From positions 1-64,000 of the forward strand of contig JANSXW010000012.1 of assembly GCA_024742755.1 (NCBI GenBank): a stretch of 64,000 nt of DNA. The letters are read 5' to 3'. Source of the stretch: a bacterium. Its GTDB lineage: Bacteria > Bacteroidota > Bacteroidia > Chitinophagales > Saprospiraceae. Shown in pieces: positions 36,601-43,472 of the stretch. The notes under the pieces were generated by a model, which did not search any database, had not been told where the DNA came from, and saw only the letters and a program-made list of their open reading frames with translations. Made by a program: the position numbers and the translations under genes. Position 1 is the first letter of the stretch. Every line of letters starts with the position of its first letter.

Positions 36601-37204
36601 GCCCGTGTACGGCTATCAGTTCTCCATGAACTTTGATGCCGATATGCTGGAACTGGCAGAGGTAGAGTACGGACTGGCTCAGGAAAACAGCCTTGGCTTG
36701 TACGATGCAGACCGCGGCCTGATTACCGTCAGCTGGTACGACGAGGAGTTGATGGCAGATGGTGGTACAACCGGCGGCCCGGTATTGTTTACCCTGGTCT
36801 TTGATGTGACAGGCAGGGCGAACACCACGCTCAGCGAAGTGCTTGAGGTCAATTCCAGTGTGACGCTGGCGGAGGCCTACAGCCGGGACGGAAGACTGCT
36901 GGACGTAAGCCTGAACTTTGCACAAGGCACAAGCTCCAAGGCTCCGTTCCAGCTCTACCAAAACCGTCCTAACCCATTCCGGCAGGGGACCATCATTGGG
37001 TTTGACCTGCCCGAAGCTGGGGAAGCCGCCCTGCATATATTCGATCTGAATGGCCGCTTGCTGAAGACCTACGAAGGGGACTACGCAGCCGGCTACAACG
37101 AGATTCGATTAGAGCGGGATGAACTGCCTGCTGCCGGAGTGTTCTACTACCGTTTGCAGGTGAATGGACAGGTAGCAACCAGAAAGATGATTATTCAGGA
37201 TTAA
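24689..37204 (+). CDS. Giant T9SS surface protein with 13 DUF11 repeats, dockerin, cohesin-like and sorting domains
   Basis: 4171 aa from MRHSYTNF (24689), chosen over 24644 because it places a normal signal peptide (KVLLLLLSSFLSFSALAQ) near the N-terminus. Order: SdrD-B-like domain (about 138-210), two similar beta-rich modules, a second SdrD-B-like domain (about 660-715), 13 DUF11-type repeats (about 816-2675), a Cys-rich HYR-like region with Ca-binding-like DSDGDGELD (about 2700-3780), a dockerin-like duplicated EF-hand pair (about 3800-3870; ADVNKTNSITTLDMIQIQ), a cohesin-like beta domain (about 3944-4077) and a T9SS type A sorting domain (about 4085-4171; NRPNPFRQG, ending KMIIQD). It should be exported by the Sec and T9SS machinery and anchored on the surface as an adhesin or matrix protein. 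The next gene is a paralogue. Confidence 0.93.
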   Translation: MRHSYTNFNVVNRLTNVTNSKVLLLLLSSFLSFSALAQNQCDLSIDEVEVDCSFQDGGSTFDVTVLFSWEGVSASELEITVAGQAQTYAINASSGSGELTGFTLSAPGAGYPVLLKAGTDCQVLDEAEAIACTPPCTGEPDEIGGLVWEDLDYNGAFGAEPGLPNVKVEAYDCNGELAGTAFSNADGVWAIPNLNTEEDYRIEFTAQNLQGVGFSMTGEDNVSDVRFAQPGDCTILAGFTPQVIEEDCENPENYGNTCIENFNILDWADYADGANPFPLPPYSKIIGGDEISCAVASADGTPYTHRVIHEMLGGEEVFYSLEMDADSHDGNDPRDVGVVFSFDRPVQRLVFQVLDIDITGNAIDRVAIQGSLSGVPVAMDMDDTFVGVHVNQLGDGIFEGTTTVNDASTSGNVTVHFTDPVDQVAINFSAMGAAVDNPGRQMIGLGKIQWCEDPVPIEPQCARIMDWHQFGDNNANPMPYTIGGSILDVVSEDPAGVATPAGFMVDSDLSPLGGTRGFWALGMDAEAAGQYVQSSFTFGIPVDDLSFSVLGIDQLEGAYQDKVSVHGFLHGAEVPLSLNDITPYSGMYNNQVALLNANEYESQGMMLSASDPSGNLWVHFAEKVDSVVVRLETGVQSPQNPAPQMVGVSDFMFCICRPAPIQLGDYVWADKNANGVQDACEVPVKAMPISLYDGSGTLLATTTSGADGHYHFTKHGTQGENWLLETQVLPQTQYYIVFGSDANNPENQFVVASGKTYAATGKLGGSSLHDSNPDPEALSDNMPGNIPDGLPYIAYSTGEAGIMNASLDAGFQEVLFDLSLKKELDTVLTPPPFTPGQLVKYNITVYNEGMLSTTFLRVVDYAPAGLNMEDGGQYHVSGNLFELPQLAPGDSLTMSVTYRIDNAFTGTTIVNAAEIAQVNNAMNYTDADSTPDFINGNDNNEDDYSTAEITVNPALIFDLSLNKRVVGNGPFEPGQDVTFEITVKNEGILLAENVVVQDYVPNGLILNDTDWEMDNGLAVLKDEIEEIEPGQSATVQVTFTIAPFFTGNSIVNSAEVLSFYNFPWTDDQDSTPDNNNPEEDDQDEVLLVVQPSFDLALHKNVISYGPYEPGDLVTFEFEVANQGSIMATSVQINEQVPNGLTLEDSDWEMVTPTRANLVAPIPLVMPGATETVEVTFRINNNFSGVSIINYGEIASYDDMNVYPDGDSTPANGSTQEDDDDTAVVPVEQPMPVFDLSLTKQINEEVNPGPFLPGQTVAFDITVTNEGNLTASGVQIIDYVPNFLTVTSNTWAPMMNSAMLAQPIPTIAPGQSVTRTITFMIDAEAPEGAIINNAEIAAASNVMGMGDTDSTPFNGIGNGEDDTDSAALEVGGEAENFDLELDKSVNASLTPGPYEPGDQVTFTITLDNTGSLEATGVQIRDTYPSSLVPNDANWTFNNGIATLNNPISSIPVDGSVSVNITFTIGDYFTGTSINNIAEIQSASNASQLPDDDSTPNNGISAEDDQDNALITVVQNYDLALTKTVVTAGPYEAGQYVTYNLNVINQGNITGTDIQLYDYYPFNHMTLADNDWEPVQGNILRLKTPIASLAPGASVSVPITFQIDAHVDCGEVLTNCAEIAGDSTPQPDVDSHPADGSHDQDDDDAVDITVSCLQNFDLALEKTVLGSSNLSPGSPVTFRIEITNEGDLTAQNIEVVDYVPQGLVVIDPDWTNNGGVAALNNNISSLAPGASVTVDIDMAIIASFTGATITNYAEIAGATNNAGAQDADSTPGNGANAPNEDDYDGAVISLQQQTFDLALSKSLNSSATPGPFEPGDAVTFNISVTNQGSITAQNIQLREYIPAGLTLIDPDWTAVGSVAELNVPVASIAPGATTTLSVDFQINNSFAGTSLTNFAEVGSAFNTLGIDDQDSTPGNGSMGSNEDDYDGATISVLQQNFDLALSKSVNTSLTPGPFMPGSPVTFTITVTNQGSMTAQTIQLRDYMPLGLVLADNNWTQNGSTAIFNNAITNLAPGQSASVDISFTVSTAFTGSIINNNAEIGAFTNDLGIGDADSTPANGAAGSGEDDYDNAIITVISSVQEFDLALTKDLNSSLTPGPFLPGSTVTFSITVTNEGDINAQNVQIRDYIPLGLVLADSDWSQIGSYAQLDVPIASLPAGASATRDITFTVSGSFNGTGITNFAEIGSATNTQGFTDVDSTPGNGSSGNNEDDFDGAYINVSQEDDPVFDLSLEKAIDVNATPGPYQPGNLVRFIITVTNEGDITAQNIVIKDYVPAGLISADMDWSQQGGTVVLNTPIASLAPGNSASVTVDFVVNQNFQGASIVNYAEIHSATNAQGIQDIDSTPNNGLVGSAEDDIDSATLTVTQQNFDLALIKTLATVGPFEPGDNVTFNINISNQGSIAAQFVEVQDFIPNGLTLIDPDWSEDNGIATLNTPIFTLSSGQSTMVSIDFVIDPEFDGTSIENFAEILSAVNPIGLGDGDSTPNNGAAGANEDDYDGASLVVDQTPEAAFDLALTKVVSSVGPFGLGDAVTYSITITNQGDFPAYNVEITDYIPTGLNLTDADWVQNGNQATYTIPGPIAALGGTETVTIDFEIADDYMGAAITNYAEISAADDDNDPTNTPPTDADSFYDNNPSNDAGGAPNTAADDAINGNGTGAPGSGIAATDEDDHDPAMITLNNCNDLSAGIGTMQQLCLSCTPDEINYDLFGALSGTPSPGGFWQDVDGAGVNLLDPTNVDFAGVPEGSYDFVYTVGGMGMCPATSATVTIELTDITSYGCNDQVNVTFGTSCEILVTPDMVLEGTPDCMGSLQVNLINENGVSIGNTITGDEVGQLLIAEVIDPYCGLLCWGNIWVTDVTAPTIVCPTQEVDLVCNDFDFVMDAESSLADLGQPIVLDNCVDYNTITFTDEMVMGLPSCEGQRINRTFTVTDPAGNSTTCVQEINFRNLSFSDIMQPDPAPVVSCDQPFAADPVTGNPTADVTGSPMIDGYYNDYLFDGALCDLGATFEDGPPIQVCDGTIKFVREWTIIDWCPDGGDNVTTFTQLIKIGDEEGPTVTAPNVDSDGDGELDPLVYSTGTFDCTAAIVVPEPDVVDNCSSFEIDTDILVEEIVPNYNQYGQLIGYDTVQTVFASIGPDDNRFISGIPIGCHTFRYKVTDDCNNFTIIDAPFCIEDNIAPSAVCDDDLNISLGGNGAARVFATDIDEGSSDNCEIATLEVRRLYELDPDDCSDVTDYYSDWGNYVDFSCCDAGSMVTIELRVTDIYGNQNICWLEVMIEDKINPFCVAPANTTISCADIPAGFEPESPQALEALFGVATAMDDCGVATVSEFTPESTLDACGFGTITRTFTAFDNAGNQSTNTCQQVITVTEEYNYTIKFPKDEISNCGVPSPDTILVNGQGCDMLSVSVFDEYFYPNAGGNDASCYKIFRRYRVQNMCEWDGISGPFVVGRNEDCDATPGDEDVWVVRTPGTTYIDRDNNPNNSNPAFGVKGTSCDGQTNPAGYWRTVASVGYWQYTQIIEVKDEEAPEISFAGPQEFCSINQATCNATVQFPFTIVENCDPDNLDITVQLDAGANGTIDFNVTNQLTGSYPNYVIGGEYPIGTHEFRVTVSDGCGGNTDFAVLPFEVIDCAPPTLTCLNGITFSLQELPPNTDIDGDGEIDAYGAGIWANDFHIAESDCSDDTIAFSVNLVGETPNFNQTSIYFTCDDVGNVPIEVYFYDSAFNPNAVQPDGSVGGPNWDFCETYVLITDPEGFCTTTQADPMMAGLISRENDDAVEAVEVSLSGQMSTSMMTNATGTYEFVDLPMGYDYTITPLRNDEHRNGVSTFDLIIIQQHLLGIAALNSPYKMIAADVNKTNSITTLDMIQIQKLILGEIQEFAGNTSWRFVDRDFVFPVPTNPWFSLFPESISVNNLDDDVMSNDFVAIKIGDVNNSATTTLFTGIDERSFRGAFQLETGEQQLRQGTQIRVPVRAPKDEPVYGYQFSMNFDADMLELAEVEYGLAQENSLGLYDADRGLITVSWYDEELMADGGTTGGPVLFTLVFDVTGRANTTLSEVLEVNSSVTLAEAYSRDGRLLDVSLNFAQGTSSKAPFQLYQNRPNPFRQGTIIGFDLPEAGEAALHIFDLNGRLLKTYEGDYAAGYNEIRLERDELPAAGVFYYRLQVNGQVATRKMIIQD
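27134..32712 (+). repeat. Thirteen tandem DUF11-type coding repeats
   Basis: Thirteen units of about 143 codons, each opening with (F/Y)DL-x-L-x-K, then a P(G/F)-x-x-PG turn, a V-x(Y/F)-x-I-x-V-x-N-x-G strand and closing with an acidic D-x-DSTP-x-NG...EDD stretch. Unit starts read FDLSLKK, FDLSLNK, FDLALHK, FDLSLTK, FDLELDK, YDLALTK, FDLALEK, FDLALSK (twice), FDLALTK, FDLSLEK, FDLALIK, FDLALTK. They would form a long stalk of Ig-like beta-sandwiches, and the acidic linkers may bind calcium. Confidence 0.92.
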
Positions 37205-37215
37205 TCAAAGCTAAT

Positions 37216-37258
37216 GGCCTGCCAGGGCGCTCCAACAGCGTACTGGCAGGCCTCTTTT
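37216..37258 (+). terminator. Intrinsic terminator after the 4171-aa gene
   Basis: Perfect 10-bp stem GGCCTGCCAG/CTGGCAGGCC with an 17-nt loop, followed by TCTTTT. It lies 12 nt after the stop codon. Confidence 0.85.
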
Positions 37259-37673
37259 AATTCAGTCCTGGGTTACAGTATTTCAGATAAAAGAACGATC
37301 TGTTGAATAATTAAGATGATTTTAGCATTTTTGTCATATCAGGAATAAGACGAATTATCCCTGTTTCCCCATAGAAAGCGTGCAAAACCAGGTGATTAAT
37401 CCCTTTGTCACATCTGCCTAAACAGCAATAGACGGCCTCAAACACATTTAGGTGGTTAAACAATACCTTTCTTCCCCCCATAATATGGTATTGTTTGTAC
37501 CCAGACAGTAAGCACACACTTGGACAAATTCAGACACTAAAAGAATGGTGACCACAGGCAGCCTCTTAGCTGTTGGAGTGGTCTAAAGAGTAGTAAGCAC
37601 GCAAAACCGCTTGCTGAAAATGGAAAGGAATTTGTCATATATGTTATAAATTACTAAACCAGTATTGCAGGGG

Positions 37674-37698
37674 ATTGTAAGACGTATATCTTTACAAT
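37674..37698. promoter_or_regulatory. Inverted repeat overlapping the promoter region of the 1832-aa gene
   Basis: ATTGTAA and TTACAAT arms separated by 11 nt, with a TATCTTTA -7-like element between and over the right arm. It sits about 30 nt before the start codon, a plausible operator. It could equally be a leader hairpin. Confidence 0.35.
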
Positions 37699-37727
37699 CG
37701 AACTGATGATTCGCATCTCGTGAAACT

Positions 37728-40700
37728 ATGAAGACGTCCGGCACCACGGTTTTTAGCGTGTTTTGTTATGCATTGGGGCTCGTTATGCTCCTCTGCACAA
37801 CGGCTTGGTCAGTCCCGACTCACGGAGCGCCGGCGGAATCAGCCACCCTGGTTGAAGCATCCTGGTCAGCATCTATGCTGTCTAATTGTGAATCAGATAC
37901 GATCGCCCCGGCCATCGTTTACCCGGCTGCCGGATTGCAGGCTACCACAGAAGGCTGTGACGCCGGGCAACCTGCGGTTTTCTTCTTTTCCATTACCGTA
38001 GCGGACGATTGTGACCCTAATCCTGCCTACGAGGTAGAACTTTCATCCGGAGACGCCGGCAGCCTTTCCCTCAGCAATCCTTACGAAAACCACTTTTTGC
38101 TTACGGCTCTGCCAGGCAGCTACGAAATTACCGTTACAGCTTCTGATGCCACCGGTAATGCCCGGGCGGAAACCTTTGCTGTAGAAGTAGGGCAGGAGCC
38201 GGAGCCTGGCACAAACTACGGCTGCAATGACACCATTATCGTTACGCTCGACGAGGCTTGTCAGCGGTTAATCACGCCGGATATGATTCTGGAAGGGGAT
38301 ATTGGCTGTCTCCCGGCAGCGTACTTCGATATTCAAGTGGAGGATGAAGTGCCGGGCAACGGGCCGGTAGTAGACGGAACAGGCACTTATCCGGTAGCGC
38401 TCAACCCTCAGCAGGTAGACGCTGTTTCAGGGTTTACGCTGTCTGCTGACCACAGCTTTTGGCAATTATCCAATCGGGGGAGTGCAGCCACCGGCTTTTC
38501 GGCAGATACGCTTTTTCAGTCTGTAAGTGCTTCCGGTGGTTGGTCGGCAGCGGTCCTGCCAATTGATTTTGGAGGGCTGCTTCATTTTGACTGGGCAACG
38601 TCCATTGAATGGGCAGACTCCGCTACTTTCAGTATTCAGTTACGAAATGCCGATGGCACGATCGCAGGTGAAAGCCTTTACAGCAATTCTGATGCGGGCA
38701 GCTTTGAAAGCCCGGTCACTCAGGGGCAGGTTCTGGTTCTGAATTTGGTTTCCTCGGGTGTGGCAGCGCCTATCCCTGCCTTCAGCGCCTCTGTCACCAA
38801 TTGGAGTGTAACTTTAGATGACCTTGACCTGAGTGCTGCTTTTCCCTGTTGGGGAATGGTCGTGGCCCGGGATCAGATGCCCCCCTCTATAATTTGCCCT
38901 CCCGATACCGATGCGGCAACGATTTTGCAGCCGGCCCAGCAACTAAATGGTGCCATTACCGCTCAAAGCCCAACCATTAACGTGAATGTCCATTCGTGCC
39001 TTTCCGGGGATTTGCCGGTGAGCGGGGACCGTTTCTACGATGTGATCGCCTTTGAAGTGGACCAACCGGGCGTCTTTACGTTTTTTCTCAACACCGGTTT
39101 CTCTGATGGTGGCGGGCACATGGCCCTCTTTCAGGGAGGTTTCAGTCCGCTGAGCCCTTGCAGCAGCATCCTGGCGCAGCACGATTTCCCGGCCTCTCCA
39201 AACCCTTTCAACGGAAGCAACGACCCGTATGTAAGACTGTCGCTTCCGCTGGAAGCCAATCAGCTGTACTACCTTTTTACAACTACAGATACACCCGGTG
39301 CTACCGGAGCGTACACCTACACGATTTTGCCGGACGGCAATGGCCTGATCAGTGGCGCAACCGAGGTGGTGCTGCCCTTTACGCAAACGCTGTTTTGCGA
39401 AGACCTGTTCTTTATTCAGCAAACCGATAGCCTGCAATGGACAGGCGTACCTGAAGTCTCGGACAATTGCGGGCCGGTCAACCTGACCTTTGAGGATGGC
39501 CTGGAGCAGTCAGGCGACTGTGGGGCGTTGACTATCCTGCGGACCTTCACCGTTGTGGATGGCGCCGGGAATTCCAATTCATGTACACAGGAAATTGACT
39601 TGCGCCGCCCCGGTGTGGACGATATATCACTACCTCCTCAGACGTTCCCTATTGATTGCAATCTGAATTATCCGGTAAATGGTATGGGCAATCCCTCCCC
39701 CAGCCTTACCGGATATCCTTTTTTGCTGACGGTGCAGGGCGCCCGTGATCTGGACCAGGTGTACTGCAACCTCGGTGCAACTTACAGTGATAGCCCGCCT
39801 ATCCCGGTCTGTGAAGCCTCTTTCCAGTTTTTGAGAACCTGGGATATCATTGACTGGTGCGACCCGGCCGGCTCCTTTACTTTCGGGCAAATCATTAAGG
39901 TCGGGGACTTCACCGCACCTTTGTTGAATTGCCCGGCTCAGGACACTGATGGGGATGGCGAGGAGGACGCACTGGTATTCCCGACCCAGCCTTTTGAATG
40001 CACAGGGGCCTTTGCGGTGCCCCTGCCGGAAGTAACCGATAACTGCTCCGCCTGGGAGGTGTTCACGCAGGTCGTAACCTTCCGCGACAGCATTGTGCAT
40101 AATGCTTCCGGCTTGCCTGTAGACACATTGGAGGTTGAGGAGGTGCTGGCTACCATTCCCAATGATGCGCCCAACCGTTTCGTCTCCGGAATCCCCACCG
40201 GTTGCCATGCTTTCCGCTACGTAGTGACGGATGCCTGCGATAATCAAATCGAACAGTACTGCACCTTCTGTGTGGAAGACCGCACCGAGCCGGTTGCAGA
40301 TTGCAATGAACAGCTCAATGTTTCCCTGACTCATGACGGGTTCGTCCGCCTCCTGTCGTCAAGCGTTGACGAGGGCAGCTGGGACAACTGCGCCATTGAG
40401 CAAATGGAGGTCCGCCGGCTGATCACCAACGGGCCAGGCTGTACACCTGCGGATTCCACCTATTCTGATTGGGCACCGTATGTGGATTTCACCTGTTGCG
40501 ATATTGATTCCCTGGTGCTCATAGAACTGTTGGTGGCCGATACAGCCGGCAATGAAAACACCTGCTGGGCGGAAGTGCTGGTTGAGGACAAAATCCGGCC
40601 CAATTGCAGCCCCCCCAGCGACCGGGTCCTATCTTGCGACAGCCTGCCCAACGGGTTCGAACCAGATAGCCTCGGAGGGCTTCAGTCGCTGTTTGGCCAG

Positions 40701-43226
40701 CCTTCTGTAACAGATAACTGCTCGGCGACATGGGAAGAGCTGGAGTCCGAATCTTTGATTGACGAGTGTGGGGTAGGGACGATCGTCCGGCGCTTCAGAG
40801 CTGTAGATGCAGCAGGGAATGTGTCCAATACCGCCTGTGAACAGCTCATTACCATTGAGCCCGACCACAACTATGAAATAAAATTCCCCCGGGATGGCAT
40901 GTCTAACTGCGGCATTCCCAACCCGGATACCATTGAAGTCTTTGAGATGGCCTGCGACCTGCTGGCTGTGAGTGTGACGGATACGGTTTTTGCGGCCTCC
41001 GGAGATGAATGCTACAAGCTTTTCCGCACGTACAAGGTGATCAACTGGTGCGAGTACGATGGCGAAAGCCCGCCTGTCCTGATCCGCCGTGACGAAGACT
41101 GCGATGAAATACCAGGGGATGAAGATGTTTGGGTGCTTCGCCGTTCGGAGCATGCCTTTGTAGACCGGGACAACAACCACAGCAACAGCATACCGGCTGC
41201 CGGTACAAAGGGCACGGTGTGCAATGGGCAATCCAACCCTGAAGGTTTTTGGCGGACGGTCGTATCGAATGGATACTGGCAATACCAGCAACATGTAAAG
41301 GTCTTTGACGATGAAGCGCCGGAAATACTCTTCATTCCACCATTGGATGTCTGCAGCATCAACAACGAAACCTGCCGGGCTTCCGCAGAGTACCTCTTTA
41401 GCGTACTTGACAACTGCACGCCATCGGACCTGACTATTGAGGTTTATTACGATGAATATTCTGATGGCACCGTCGATTCTGTCTTTACCGATATTTTTGG
41501 GACTTATCCCAAGTGGAAGCTTGGCGGAGACTGGCCGATAGGATCGCATGAATTTGAAATCCGGGTAGAGGATGGGTGTGGCAATGAGGCGGCTGCTACT
41601 ATGCCATTCCGAATTGTAGACTGCCTGGCACCGGTGCCTACCTGTATTAATGGCTTATCGACCCCGCTCATGCCCGTCCCTCCGCAAACGGATGTGGATG
41701 GCGATGGAGATTTCGACCGCGGTGCTGCAACCATATTTGCTACGGACCTGATTGTCTCGCCCTATACAGACTGTAGCGGCCCGGTTACGTACAGTGTCAA
41801 CAGGGTAGGAGAGCAGCCCGCCCGCGACAAAACCTCTGTCATCCTGACCTGCGAAGACCTCGGCGTGGCCCTGCTTGAAGTATATGCCTGGGACAGTGCG
41901 GAGAACCCCTTCCAGGTACAGCCTGACGGAAGTACCGGCGGTCCCAATTATGATTATTGTGAGACTTACGTGTTGGTCACCAACAACCTGGCCGACTGCA
42001 ACGCACCGCTGCCCACCATTGCCGGTGCTATAGAGCGGGAGGATGCATCTCCGGTATCGGGTGTATCAACTGACCTTAGCGGTTTTATCAGCCAGTCTGT
42101 GCTTACCGATAGCACGGGGGGCTACGCACTCGAAGGGTTGGAACCAGCGTTTGATTATACCGTCACACCGTACCTCGATGGAGACGACCAGAATGGGCTG
42201 ACTACCTACGATGTTGTTTTAATCAGCCGGCACATTCTGGGTATTGATCATCTGGATTCTCCCTACCAGCTGATTGCGGCCGATGTGAATAACTCAGGCT
42301 CCGTCAGTACGCTCGATATGATCCTGCTGCGCCAGGTTATCCTGAGCATCCTGTTGGAAATACCGAATGGGCCCAGTTGGCGCTTCGTTCCGAAAAGCCA
42401 TCATTTTGAAGACCCAACGAACCCCTGGGCAGAACCGATACCTTACTCGGTAACCTATAACGACCTGGTCACTTCCCGCCTTGATGAAGACTACGTTGCT
42501 ATCAAAATAGGGGATATTGATTTGAGTGCTGTTGCCAGTGCTGGCCCGGTAACAGAAACAAGAAATAGCCACAGTGGCCCGGCAGCCCTGCTTCGCCTTG
42601 AAGATGTGGCCCTGCCGGCAGGGGCTTCGGTGGAAGTGCCCCTGAACAGCGACTGGTCCGGCTTAGCTGGTTTTCAGGCACTGTTAACTTTTGATCAGGA
42701 GGCGGTAGTGCTGGAAAGCGTGGCGCCGGGTACGCTGAGGGAACCATTCTTCCATCATGCATCCGGCCGTTTAGCCATGAGCTGGAATGGCGATACGCCA
42801 CCGGAAGACGGCAAACCTTTGCTCTATTTGACCCTGAGGGCCAAGCGTTCGGTACGGTTGTCAGAAGCCGTATTCCTGGATGCTCAGGGCATGCAGCCCG
42901 AGTGTTATACCCCATCCCTGGCCAAAGGCCCTGTTTTGCTGCAGTACATGGATACCGCATCAGCGGTCTACGGGCTGGACGTTTTCCCGAACCCTTTCGT
43001 ACAGCAAGCCACGGTCCGTTACTACGCCTCTGCAACAGACCCTGCCCATTTGTCTATCCTTGATCAGCAAGGGCGGCTGATATGGGAAGGATGGCAGGTG
43101 CCGTCCGCTGCCGGTTGGCAGGAGTGGTTGCTGAATGAGCAGCTGTTGCCCTCCAGTGGGCTGTATTTCCTCCGCCTGAGCAGCAGCGGGCAAGTGTGGT
43201 CCCATCGTCTTTTAAAGCTGGATTAG
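37728..43226 (+). CDS. Large T9SS surface protein, paralogue of the 4171-aa protein, with dockerin and cohesin-like domains
   Basis: 1832 aa. Signal peptide (to about residue 28), HYR-like first domain, then a region colinear with the C-terminal third of the upstream protein: YGCNDTIIVTLDEACQRL matches YGCNDQVNVTFGTSCEIL, and DTDGDGEED matches DSDGDGELD. It lacks the DUF11 array. Two extra modules interrupt the shared part: a beta-rich stretch (about 205-385) and a PPC-like domain (about 405-540). It ends with dockerin-like (about 1480-1555; NNSGSVSTLDMILLRQ), cohesin-like (about 1617-1740) and T9SS sorting (about 1745-1832; VFPNPFVQQ) domains. Role: surface protein, perhaps the partner of its paralogue through cohesin-dockerin contact (inference). 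Confidence 0.92.
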   Translation: MKTSGTTVFSVFCYALGLVMLLCTTAWSVPTHGAPAESATLVEASWSASMLSNCESDTIAPAIVYPAAGLQATTEGCDAGQPAVFFFSITVADDCDPNPAYEVELSSGDAGSLSLSNPYENHFLLTALPGSYEITVTASDATGNARAETFAVEVGQEPEPGTNYGCNDTIIVTLDEACQRLITPDMILEGDIGCLPAAYFDIQVEDEVPGNGPVVDGTGTYPVALNPQQVDAVSGFTLSADHSFWQLSNRGSAATGFSADTLFQSVSASGGWSAAVLPIDFGGLLHFDWATSIEWADSATFSIQLRNADGTIAGESLYSNSDAGSFESPVTQGQVLVLNLVSSGVAAPIPAFSASVTNWSVTLDDLDLSAAFPCWGMVVARDQMPPSIICPPDTDAATILQPAQQLNGAITAQSPTINVNVHSCLSGDLPVSGDRFYDVIAFEVDQPGVFTFFLNTGFSDGGGHMALFQGGFSPLSPCSSILAQHDFPASPNPFNGSNDPYVRLSLPLEANQLYYLFTTTDTPGATGAYTYTILPDGNGLISGATEVVLPFTQTLFCEDLFFIQQTDSLQWTGVPEVSDNCGPVNLTFEDGLEQSGDCGALTILRTFTVVDGAGNSNSCTQEIDLRRPGVDDISLPPQTFPIDCNLNYPVNGMGNPSPSLTGYPFLLTVQGARDLDQVYCNLGATYSDSPPIPVCEASFQFLRTWDIIDWCDPAGSFTFGQIIKVGDFTAPLLNCPAQDTDGDGEEDALVFPTQPFECTGAFAVPLPEVTDNCSAWEVFTQVVTFRDSIVHNASGLPVDTLEVEEVLATIPNDAPNRFVSGIPTGCHAFRYVVTDACDNQIEQYCTFCVEDRTEPVADCNEQLNVSLTHDGFVRLLSSSVDEGSWDNCAIEQMEVRRLITNGPGCTPADSTYSDWAPYVDFTCCDIDSLVLIELLVADTAGNENTCWAEVLVEDKIRPNCSPPSDRVLSCDSLPNGFEPDSLGGLQSLFGQPSVTDNCSATWEELESESLIDECGVGTIVRRFRAVDAAGNVSNTACEQLITIEPDHNYEIKFPRDGMSNCGIPNPDTIEVFEMACDLLAVSVTDTVFAASGDECYKLFRTYKVINWCEYDGESPPVLIRRDEDCDEIPGDEDVWVLRRSEHAFVDRDNNHSNSIPAAGTKGTVCNGQSNPEGFWRTVVSNGYWQYQQHVKVFDDEAPEILFIPPLDVCSINNETCRASAEYLFSVLDNCTPSDLTIEVYYDEYSDGTVDSVFTDIFGTYPKWKLGGDWPIGSHEFEIRVEDGCGNEAAATMPFRIVDCLAPVPTCINGLSTPLMPVPPQTDVDGDGDFDRGAATIFATDLIVSPYTDCSGPVTYSVNRVGEQPARDKTSVILTCEDLGVALLEVYAWDSAENPFQVQPDGSTGGPNYDYCETYVLVTNNLADCNAPLPTIAGAIEREDASPVSGVSTDLSGFISQSVLTDSTGGYALEGLEPAFDYTVTPYLDGDDQNGLTTYDVVLISRHILGIDHLDSPYQLIAADVNNSGSVSTLDMILLRQVILSILLEIPNGPSWRFVPKSHHFEDPTNPWAEPIPYSVTYNDLVTSRLDEDYVAIKIGDIDLSAVASAGPVTETRNSHSGPAALLRLEDVALPAGASVEVPLNSDWSGLAGFQALLTFDQEAVVLESVAPGTLREPFFHHASGRLAMSWNGDTPPEDGKPLLYLTLRAKRSVRLSEAVFLDAQGMQPECYTPSLAKGPVLLQYMDTASAVYGLDVFPNPFVQQATVRYYASATDPAHLSILDQQGRLIWEGWQVPSAAGWQEWLLNEQLLPSSGLYFLRLSSSGQVWSHRLLKLD

Positions 43227-43253
43227 AGCTTTGCTATCGCAAGGAATAGTCAG

Positions 43254-43291
43254 ACCGCCCCGTGTGCCAGGAAAGCACGCGGGGCGGTTTT
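43254..43291 (+). terminator. Intrinsic terminator after the 1832-aa gene
   Basis: ACCGCCCCG/CGGGGCGGT stem extended by GTG/CAC pairs, loop near CCAGGAAAG, followed by TTTT. It lies about 28 nt after the stop codon. Confidence 0.85.
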
Positions 43292-43376
43292 GCTTGCAGG
43301 GCTGCTGTATGTGCGCTAATGCTAGCGTTTGTCCCATTTTCCACTATTTGTAATTTGTCTAAAAAAAAGTTTCCAG

Positions 43377-43411
43377 ATTGCAACCAACTCTGGGTAGGAG
43401 TGTTATATTTG
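43377..43411 (+). promoter_or_regulatory. Predicted promoter of the sigma-factor gene
   Basis: ATTG at 43377-43380, 23-nt spacer, TATATTTG at 43404-43411, matching the Bacteroidota TAnnTTTG form. The start codon is about 60 nt downstream, and an insulating terminator lies upstream. Confidence 0.5.
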
Positions 43412-43472
43412 CATCTGTAATAGTTTTACTATTGTGTAATGGAGTTAAACTTGTTTAAAAAATCGTAGCCCT

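Larger units (their letters stand above)
37205..37727. other. Intergenic region between the two paralogous adhesin genes
   Basis: 523 bp. A terminator lies at its left end. It has a perfect 9-bp inverted repeat AACAATACC/GGTATTGTT (37459-37467 and 37487-37495), an IR ATTGTAA/TTACAAT (37674-37680 and 37692-37698) just before the next start, and three copies of TTTGTCAYAT (about 37333, 37403, 37631). These may be regulator sites. No gene is seen. Confidence 0.6.
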
